Origin: an uncultured Bacteroidota bacterium
GTDB lineage: Bacteria; Bacteroidota; Bacteroidia; Chitinophagales; Chitinophagaceae
DNA length: 11,376 nt
Assembly: GCA_903929655.1 (NCBI GenBank)
Contig: CAIYVS010000726.1
Span: forward strand, 1 to 11,376
Reading direction: 5' to 3'
Below, piece by piece: positions 6,537 to 11,376 of the stretch (the stretch's first letter is position 1; each line of letters opens with the position of its first letter). A program made the position numbers and the translations under genes. A model generated the notes under the pieces. It was not told the DNA's origin and ran no database searches. It was given only the letters and a program-made list of their open reading frames with translations.

Positions 6537-7514
6537 TTATTGATGTGCTTCCTTAAACTTCTTAACAGCTTCTGTAAGTCTTGGTACCACTTCCATTGCG
6601 TCACCTATAACACCATAATCTGCAGCCTTAAAGAAAGGAGCTTCAGGGTCTTTATTGATAACAACTATGGTCTTACTGCCATTAACACCCGCAAGATGCT
6701 GTATCGCACCTGATATACCAACTGCTATATACAAATTAGGACGAATAGTGCCCCCTGTTTGTCCAACGTGCTCATGATGCGGACGCCAGTGAGAATCTGC
6801 AACAGGGCGGGAACAAGCCAATGCGGCGCCCAAGGTTTTTGCCAGGTCTTCCAGTATACCCCAGTTCTCAGGGCCCTTCATACCACGCCCGCCGGATACC
6901 ACCAGTTCTGCCTCAGAAAGCGGAACAGCGCCGGTAACTTTATTTACTTCCTTCACCTGTATAGCAAAATCTTTATCGCCGAAAACAACATCCAGTTTCT
7001 CAACACTGGCACTCCCCTCGCCTTTCTTTACAGGGAATGTATTGCTCATGTAAGTGATCACTTTTATTTCGCTGCTGATGTTTACATAAGCATATGCCTT
7101 ACCTGCAAAAACTGTTTTCTTTACCACAAAACCTTTTGAAAGATCAGGATAGGAGATAGCTCCCGCCACAAGGCCCGCTTTAAGACTGGCTGCCACACGT
7201 GGTGCCACTGCCTTGCCGCTAACATCATGCAGGGCAATGATCACTTTTGCATTTTCTTTCTGCGCTGCTGTAACCAAAGCCTTTGTATAAGCACGGCTGT
7301 TTACATTATCAAGACGGGCATCTGCCACATGCAATACTTTTTGTGCGCCGTATTGTCCAAGGCCCTGTATTTCAGCATCAGATACCGTGCCTAAAGCAAG
7401 CACACTTACCGTAGTGCCCATGCTTTGCGCAACGGCAGCCCCATATTGCACTGCTTCAAAAACCTTTTTCTTAAAAGTGCCCTGCGTATGTTCAGCTAAT
7501 ACTATTACAGACAT
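6537..7514 (-). CDS. etfA: electron transfer flavoprotein, alpha subunit
   Basis: The 325-residue protein is full length for EtfA/FixB. Residues ~3-190 form the N-terminal alpha/beta domain (VIVLAEHTQGTFKKKVFEAV, then VAPRVAASLKAG). Residues ~200-325 form the FAD-binding domain, with SGGRGMKGPENW (207-218), CSRPVADSHWRPHHEHVGQTG (234-254), the FAD signature LYIAVGISGAIQHLAG (261-276), VVINKDPEAPFFKAADYG (284-301) and GDAMEVVPRL. With EtfB it makes a soluble heterodimer that takes electrons from acyl-CoA and related dehydrogenases and passes them to ETF:quinone oxidoreductase or another acceptor. All landmark residues I can check are present. It follows etfB after 66 bp of repeat-rich spacer on the same strand, so the two are presumably co-transcribed. 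Confidence 0.97.
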   Translation of the reverse strand: MSVIVLAEHTQGTFKKKVFEAVQYGAAVAQSMGTTVSVLALGTVSDAEIQGLGQYGAQKVLHVADARLDNVNSRAYTKALVTAAQKENAKVIIALHDVSGKAVAPRVAASLKAGLVAGAISYPDLSKGFVVKKTVFAGKAYAYVNISSEIKVITYMSNTFPVKKGEGSASVEKLDVVFGDKDFAIQVKEVNKVTGAVPLSEAELVVSGGRGMKGPENWGILEDLAKTLGAALACSRPVADSHWRPHHEHVGQTGGTIRPNLYIAVGISGAIQHLAGVNGSKTIVVINKDPEAPFFKAADYGVIGDAMEVVPRLTEAVKKFKEAHQ

Positions 7515-7517
7515 GAT

Positions 7518-7589
7518 AATTGTAAATTATTAATTGTAAATTATTTTCCTTCAAAATCATTAACCATTAATCACTAACCATTAAATCAC
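7518..7589. repeat. short tandem repeats in the etfB-etfA spacer
   Basis: AATTGTAAATTATT occurs twice in perfect tandem at 7518-7531 and 7532-7545. TAACCATTAATCAC (7561-7574) is followed at once by TAACCATTAAATCAC (7575-7589), the second copy reaching into the last codons of etfB. These are low-complexity duplications. I see no coding content and no known regulatory element in the spacer. Confidence 0.75.
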
Positions 7590-8324
7590 CTTCGCTTCGG
7601 TATGCAGCAGGTTCACCAGCTCATCCATATTCTCCGGCGCAATCAACTTCACGCCTGTTTTGGCAGGTGGCAGATCATAAGAAACGATGTTGCTCAATGG
7701 CTGGATATCTGCAGCAGGCACCACCTTCAATGGTTTGGTGCGGGCCGCCATGATACCGCGCATATTAGGTATGCGGGCCTCAGACATTCCTTTCTGGCAG
7801 CTTACCACCAATGGCAGCGGACAGCTATCGGTTTCCTCACCACCTTCTATCTCACGTTTCACAGTAGCTACACCATTAGCCACATCCAGGCCGCTGGCAA
7901 AAGCTATATAGTTCATATCCAGCATTTCGGCCAGCATGCCGCCTACTACACCATTATTATAGTCAATCGATTCTTTACCACACAACACAAGGTCGTAAGC
8001 CTGCGATTTTGCATACTCGGCTATCTGTGCTGCAACCACATATGGGTCATTGCTTTCCGTGTCTATGCGTATCGCTTCTTCGCCGCCCAGGGCAAGAGCT
8101 TTGCGTATAATCGGCTCGGCATCTGCCTTGCCCACAGTTACCAGGTTCACCGCAGTGGCTACACCTGCTTCTTTCAGTTCCAGTGCGCGCACCAGCGCAT
8201 ACCATTCATCATATGGGTTGATGATAAAGGTTACTCCCTGCGTATTGAAATGGGTATTATTGTCGCTGAAGGCGATCTTCGTCGTGGTGTCTGGCACCGG
8301 GCTGATACAAACTAATATCTTCAT
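7581..8324 (-). CDS. etfB: electron transfer flavoprotein, beta subunit
   Basis: The 247-residue protein is normal length for EtfB/FixA. It starts MKILVCISPVPDT, has the conserved INPYDEWYALVRALELKE region at ~35-52, the nucleotide-binding DLVLCGKESIDYNNGVVGGMLAEML segment at ~111-135 (which holds AMP in characterised ETFs), and the family signature around RIPNMRGIMAARTKPL. In the heterodimer EtfB contributes the AMP-binding domain and docks with partner dehydrogenases. It is the promoter-proximal gene of the etfBA pair: a TAnnTTTG element lies upstream at ~8348-8355 and a strong terminator for the preceding gene at 8439-8472 isolates it. A long antisense reading frame inside it is a codon-usage shadow. 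Confidence 0.97.
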   Translation of the reverse strand: MKILVCISPVPDTTTKIAFSDNNTHFNTQGVTFIINPYDEWYALVRALELKEAGVATAVNLVTVGKADAEPIIRKALALGGEEAIRIDTESNDPYVVAAQIAEYAKSQAYDLVLCGKESIDYNNGVVGGMLAEMLDMNYIAFASGLDVANGVATVKREIEGGEETDSCPLPLVVSCQKGMSEARIPNMRGIMAARTKPLKVVPAADIQPLSNIVSYDLPPAKTGVKLIAPENMDELVNLLHTEAKVI

Positions 8325-8347
8325 TTGATCCTATTAAAATCAGGCTG

Positions 8348-8378
8348 CAAACCTAAGCAAAAGATAGTATAATGCGAA
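8348..8378 (-). promoter_or_regulatory. likely etfBA promoter
   Basis: On the minus strand TAGGTTTG (8355-8348) matches the Bacteroidota -7 consensus TAnnTTTG exactly. A near -33 element, TTCG in place of TTTG (8378-8375), lies 19 bp upstream. It sits ~24 bp before the etfB ATG and downstream of the preceding terminator. The -33 match is imperfect. Confidence 0.5.
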
Positions 8379-8438
8379 CCTGCCTTATGCTGATTTGGGT
8401 CATCTTATTGTAAATGAACACCGCCTGAACTGTTGTTT

Positions 8439-8472
8439 AATATAAAAGGAGCCTGAGGGCTCCTTTTATATT
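8439..8472 (-). terminator. strong intrinsic terminator
   Basis: AATATAAAAGGAGCC (8439-8453) and GGCTCCTTTTATATT (8458-8472) form a perfect 15-bp stem with a 4-base loop. Read leftward it begins 19 bp after the zinc-ribbon gene's stop, with the T-rich 3' arm acting as the U-tract. The symmetric A/T arms could let it work in both directions, but no plus-strand gene reaches it. Confidence 0.88.
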
Positions 8473-8491
8473 ATAAATAAAATTAATTAGT

Positions 8492-9253
8492 TTATTTTTC
8501 TTTAATATTGGTCTTGTCATTCAGGTCTATATCCACCAGTATACGGCCGCAATGTTCGCAGGCAATGATCTTTTTGTGCTGGCGAATCTCGCTCTGGCGC
8601 TGCGGAGGGATCACGTTGAAGCAACCACCGCATGAATCGCGCATGATAGGCACTACTGCCAGGCCATTGCGATAGCTGTTGCGGATACGCTCGTAAGCAG
8701 ATAAAAGACGTGGGTCCACTTTTTCTTTTGCCGATACAGATTTTGCCTGCAATGCAGTTTCTTCTTTTTCGGTTTCTGCAATGATCTTTTCCAGTTCACC
8801 GCGTTTCACCTTCAGTGCAGCTTCTACTTCTTTTATTTTTTCTTCTGTGCGGTGACGCCCATTGGCGCGGTCCTTCAGTTCAAAAGTAGCGTCCTTAATA
8901 TGTTTTTCGTTCAGCTTCACCTCCAGTTCCTGCATCTCAATTTCTTTATTGATAGCTTCAAACTCGCGGTTGTTCTTTACGTTGTCCTGTTGTTTTTCGT
9001 ATTTCTTTATCAGCGCCTGTGCTTCTTTCTTGGCATTGGTTTTGGTCTCGATGAAACTGTTGATGCTGTTTTCTTCCGCATCCATATTATTGATGCGCGT
9101 CTGCAGGCCTTCTATTTCATCTTCCAGGTCTTTCACTTCCATAGGAAGTTCACCCTTAAGCGTCTTGATCTCATCTATTTTAGAATCGATCTTCTGAAGT
9201 GTCAGGACAGCCGTGAGTTTTTCCTCAACCGAAAAGTCTTTTACTGTAGCCAT
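8492..9253 (-). CDS. coiled-coil C4 zinc-ribbon protein (CdsZ/DUF164-like)
   Basis: The 253-residue protein has a long Glu/Lys-rich coiled coil (~15-175, e.g. VKDLEDEIEGLQTRINNM and ELEVKLNEKHIK) followed by a C-terminal zinc ribbon. The ribbon has cysteines C208 and C211 in DSCGGC and C232 and C235 in ACEHCG, with the conserved IPPQRQSEIR between them. This architecture defines the C4-type zinc-ribbon family that includes chlamydial CdsZ and epsilonproteobacterial FlgZ; in most bacteria its role is unclear, with nucleic-acid binding or chaperone-like scaffolding suggested. No secretion or flagellar genes are nearby, so those roles cannot be carried over. It starts 7 bp after the nif3 stop, so the pair is an operon ended by the terminator at 8439-8472. 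All four zinc ligands are present. Confidence 0.92.
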   Translation of the reverse strand: MATVKDFSVEEKLTAVLTLQKIDSKIDEIKTLKGELPMEVKDLEDEIEGLQTRINNMDAEENSINSFIETKTNAKKEAQALIKKYEKQQDNVKNNREFEAINKEIEMQELEVKLNEKHIKDATFELKDRANGRHRTEEKIKEVEAALKVKRGELEKIIAETEKEETALQAKSVSAKEKVDPRLLSAYERIRNSYRNGLAVVPIMRDSCGGCFNVIPPQRQSEIRQHKKIIACEHCGRILVDIDLNDKTNIKEK

Positions 9254-9260
9254 GTTTTAA

Positions 9261-10367
9261 CTAAATATATTTTACAGGATTCGTTACTAAATTTGATAAA
9301 AGAACCGCAAAATTAGGGAATTTTTCTGTAAGTATTTCTTTAAATATTTCGGGCGTAAATTGTTCGCTTTCATAATGCCCGATATCACATATGATGATTT
9401 TGCCTTCCGCATCAAAAAACTGGTGATATTTAAAATCTCCTGTTATGAAAACATCAGCCCCCGCTGCAATAGCATCCTTCAGCAAAACACTGCCCGAACC
9501 ACCGCAAAAAGCCACTTTTTGCACCGTTTTGCCCCTCAAAGCCGTGTATTTAATACAGTTCACCTTCATTTTATCCTTCAGGTAACCCAAAAACAGGCTT
9601 TCCTCCATAGGCTCCGCGAAATAGCCTATCATACCCGCCCCTATTTCCTGGTTGGTATTTTGCAAAGCTACCAGTTCATAAGCCACTTCCTCATAAGGGT
9701 GACTCTGGAACAAAGCCCTCAGTATAGCCGCTTGCGCATGTTTGGGTACTAAAACCTCTATTTTCACCTCTTCCACAGTTTCCCTCGGCCCTCCTGCCTC
9801 CCCTATTGCGGGCCTGGCATCTGCCGCCGGCCTGAAAGAGCCCATGCCCCTGCTATTAAAACTGCATTCCGAATATTTGCCAATATCCCCTGCACCCGCA
9901 GCAAACAACGCATCCCTTACCTTATCCGCCGCATCCGGCGGGGCATAAGTGTATAATTTGTTCAGCGAACTGCCCATGGCCGAGAGTATGGATGTCCGCT
10001 CCAAACCCAGTTTTTCAGCAATTTTGGCATTCACTCCATTCCGCATATTGTCCAGGTTGGTATGCGCAGCATAGATGGCAATATCATTTTTAATAGCCTT
10101 CTGCACCACCCGCTCCACATAATTACATCCCGTAATACGCTTCAGTCCCGAAAAAATTAGCGGATGATGCGCCACAATCATATTGCAATTGTGTGCTATG
10201 GCCTCATCCAAAATAGCCTCCGTCACATCCAGGCTCAGTAAAACGCCCTTTATCTCCTGATCCATATCCCCCACCTGTAGGCCCGAATTATCATAGCTCT
10301 CCTGGTAGATGGGAGGAGCGAATGCTTCGAGAGGTTGTATAATTTCTTTGACTGTTATTTGAGCCAT
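9261..10367 (-). CDS. Nif3-like dinuclear metal-centre protein (YqfO type)
   Basis: The 368-residue protein is of the long Nif3 type. The two halves of the metal site are visible: H67 and H68 in VAHHPLIFSG and D106 in AAHTNLDN from the N-terminal lobe, and H331 and E335 in DIGHYESEQF from the C-terminal lobe, which also has FCGGSGSVLLKDAIAAGADVFITGDFKYH. Residues ~135-240 form the PII/CutA-like insertion domain (NKLYTYAPPDAADKVRDAL, VKIEVLVPKHAQAAILRAL, SHPYEEVAYEL) that separates YqfO-type proteins from short YbgI. A low-complexity Ala/Gly/Pro stretch at ~178-196 lies within it. Family members form toroidal hexamers with two metal ions per subunit; the substrate is unsettled, and the 'GTP cyclohydrolase I type 2' name is poorly supported. 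It is co-transcribed with the zinc-ribbon gene. A 5' fragment of the same gene recurs at ~10701-10802. Confidence 0.95.
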   Translation of the reverse strand: MAQITVKEIIQPLEAFAPPIYQESYDNSGLQVGDMDQEIKGVLLSLDVTEAILDEAIAHNCNMIVAHHPLIFSGLKRITGCNYVERVVQKAIKNDIAIYAAHTNLDNMRNGVNAKIAEKLGLERTSILSAMGSSLNKLYTYAPPDAADKVRDALFAAGAGDIGKYSECSFNSRGMGSFRPAADARPAIGEAGGPRETVEEVKIEVLVPKHAQAAILRALFQSHPYEEVAYELVALQNTNQEIGAGMIGYFAEPMEESLFLGYLKDKMKVNCIKYTALRGKTVQKVAFCGGSGSVLLKDAIAAGADVFITGDFKYHQFFDAEGKIIICDIGHYESEQFTPEIFKEILTEKFPNFAVLLSNLVTNPVKYI

Positions 10368-10443
10368 TAGGGAATTATTTTACGGCTAAGTTCGCAAAGA
10401 ATAATAGACGAACCTGTATATAAAGAAAGTAAATATGCTATAA

Positions 10444-10647
10444 TTAGTTACGAAGGCTATTTATTTGATTGTCGATGTCAGCCTTGGCTTATTTGGTCAT
10501 GGCACCTTTATATTTAGCAATCCAGTCAGTTAAAACAGCATCTTGTGCTTTTTCTTTGCGCACACGAATAAGTTGCAGAAGCTCAAGATCTTGGAGGAGT
10601 TTTAAAGCTTTCTGGTTAATAATATCTATTACTACACTTTGCAACAT
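10444..10647 (-). pseudogene. small antitoxin-like protein gene with apparent premature stop
   Basis: From the ATG at 10647 the minus strand reads MLQSVVIDIINQKALKLLQD, then LELLQLIRVRKEK, and DWIAKYKGAMTK, stopping at TAA (10489-10491) after 52 residues. The same frame continues past the stop as AKADIDNQINSLRN to a second TAA at 10444-10446. That continuation resembles the tail I would expect for this kind of small Bacteroidota protein, so the first TAA probably replaced CAA (Gln). The ID-I-N-KA-KLL-DLE start is like small antitoxin-type proteins found alone or before toxin genes. No toxin frame follows on the minus strand before nif3. It may still make a functional 52-residue protein, and the antitoxin label is a resemblance, not an identification. 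Confidence 0.55.
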
Positions 10648-10700
10648 ATCTTGTTTTTGTAGGTTTCTTGTACAAAGATACTTAAAATCATAATACCCCT

Positions 10701-10802
10701 CTATATGTCCATATCTTCCACGTGCAGACCCGAATTATCATAGCTCTCCTGGTAGATGGGAGGAGCGAAGGCTTCAAAGGCTGAGATGATGGATTTAGTC
10801 TT
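10701..10802 (-). pseudogene. duplicated 5' fragment of nif3
   Basis: On the minus strand this reads TKSIISAFEAFAPPIYQESY then DNSGLHVEDMD, matching residues ~6-36 of the Nif3 protein at 9261-10367, then hits TAG at 10701-10703. Nucleotides 10729-10775 match 10282-10328 at 46 of 47 positions, while the sides diverge. An in-frame ATG is missing at the expected place; the nearest ATG (10814-10816) is out of frame. The conserved glycine of QVGDMD is Glu here. It is a dead piece of nif3, probably a duplication or recombination scar. Confidence 0.85.
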
Positions 10803-11008
10803 AAGTCCAGAGTCATAAGTCTGCGAGTAATTGATATGCTAAGTTTGCAAAGAGATGGGGTAACTTGTAAGTATTTATTAAATGCATGGCTTTTTAAATT
10901 ATTTAATATGAACGATTAATTGTATCAATACTGTTTTTGCAATTTTTCCTATGCTAGCTGTAGATTAAGTTTTTTAACTTCGCTTAAATCTCAGCTTTTT
11001 TTGTGGAA

Positions 11009-11376
11009 ATGGATTCAACACTGTTAGTAAAAGATAAACGGAGAGTTATTGATATCAAAGGTAATTATGAAATCTTACTTGGGGATTCCATCGTTAATCT
11101 TAATGCATTCGATACGGAGCAATTTCAAACTTGCGTTACAAGTCCCCCATATTGGGGCTTGAGAGATTACGGAATTGATGGACAAATCGGTGCCGAATTC
11201 GAAGTTGAAGATTACATTAACCATATAGTTTTAGTTTTTAGGGAAGTAAAACGAGTACTTAAAAATGATGGTACGCTTTGGTTGAATATTGGTGATTCTT
11301 ATACAAGTGGGGGTCGTACATGGAGGGATGGGGACTCAACTGGAAGATCTGCCTGCTGGGAGTTCGTCAAAGAGCA
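11009..11376 (+). CDS. DNA methyltransferase (N4/N6 type), 5' part only
   Basis: The open frame starts at ATG 11009 (MDSTLLVKDKRRVIDIKGNY) and runs off the window after 122 codons. It has ILLGDSIVNL at ~22-31 and the catalytic motif TSPPYWGLRDYG at 44-55. SPPYW is the form usual in amino-methyltransferases of the N4-cytosine/N6-adenine superfamily. The segment FREVKRVLKNDGTLWLNIGDSY at ~78-99 is the usual following block. The SAM-binding FxGxG motif is not seen upstream and should lie beyond the window, as in beta-class enzymes. It would methylate an exocyclic amino group at a specific DNA sequence; the target cannot be read from this part. Whether it belongs to a restriction-modification system or is solitary depends on sequence to the right. 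It opens a plus-strand unit after ~200 bp of AT-rich, gene-free sequence, with a 5-bp hairpin at 10967-10980 just upstream and no clear promoter. Confidence 0.9.
   Translation, partial: MDSTLLVKDKRRVIDIKGNYEILLGDSIVNLNAFDTEQFQTCVTSPPYWGLRDYGIDGQIGAEFEVEDYINHIVLVFREVKRVLKNDGTLWLNIGDSYTSGGRTWRDGDSTGRSACWEFVKE

Noticed and set aside
7602..8315. 237-residue plus-strand frame
   Set aside because: It lies wholly antisense to etfB, has a His/Tyr/Gln-rich composition unlike a real protein, and no recognisable domain.
8852..9316. Plus-strand frames of 154 and 111 residues with hydrophobic runs
   Set aside because: They are antisense to the coiled-coil zinc-ribbon gene; the Phe/Leu and Ser richness is the complement of Glu/Lys codons.
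10469..10693. 74-residue plus-strand frame near the nif3 upstream region
   Set aside because: It is antisense to the small antitoxin-like gene, whose minus-strand sense is far more protein-like.

Overview
The window looks chromosomal and bacterial, most likely from the Bacteroidota and probably a Chitinophagaceae-like member. The reasons are a promoter of the TAnnTTTG type, several signal peptides ending in '...YSQ', a BlaI/M56 pair whose peptidase ends in a TonB_C-like domain instead of a penicillin-binding domain, a DUF6624 protein, and protein sequences typical of that group. This taxonomic call is inference from gene content. No rRNA, tRNA or CRISPR is visible.

Layout. Positions 1-2604 are AT-rich and accessory in character. 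They hold a frameshifted fragment of an M56 (BlaR1-type) gene, a NarL/LuxR response regulator reading left, a small secreted cysteine-rich protein reading right, and a 559-bp element bounded by perfect 15-bp inverted repeats that contains a decayed transposase 5' end. Positions 2603-6413, all on the minus strand, form a regulatory and envelope block: a standalone secreted copy of the M56 C-terminal domain, a BlaI repressor with a dyad operator next to its start, the M56 sensor peptidase one base downstream, and a secreted DUF6624 protein. Positions 6537-10367 are conserved core genes on the minus strand. In transcription order these are nif3 and a coiled-coil zinc-ribbon protein ending at a strong terminator, then etfB and etfA. 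Positions 10368-11376 turn accessory again: a small antitoxin-like gene with an apparent internal stop, a duplicated piece of the nif3 5' end, and the start of a DNA methyltransferase cut by the window edge.

How the genes work together. BlaI and the M56 peptidase are expected to form a signal-responsive switch in which the peptidase relieves BlaI repression. The C-terminal sensor region appears three times in the window: fused to the peptidase, alone behind a signal peptide just upstream of blaI, and as a pseudogene near position 300. This is the most interesting feature here, because the standalone copy looks like an M56 gene that lost its protease half and kept its last membrane segment as a signal peptide. 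EtfA and EtfB together form the FAD electron carrier for acyl-CoA dehydrogenases. The right edge has the look of a variable locus next to a duplicated scrap of a housekeeping gene.
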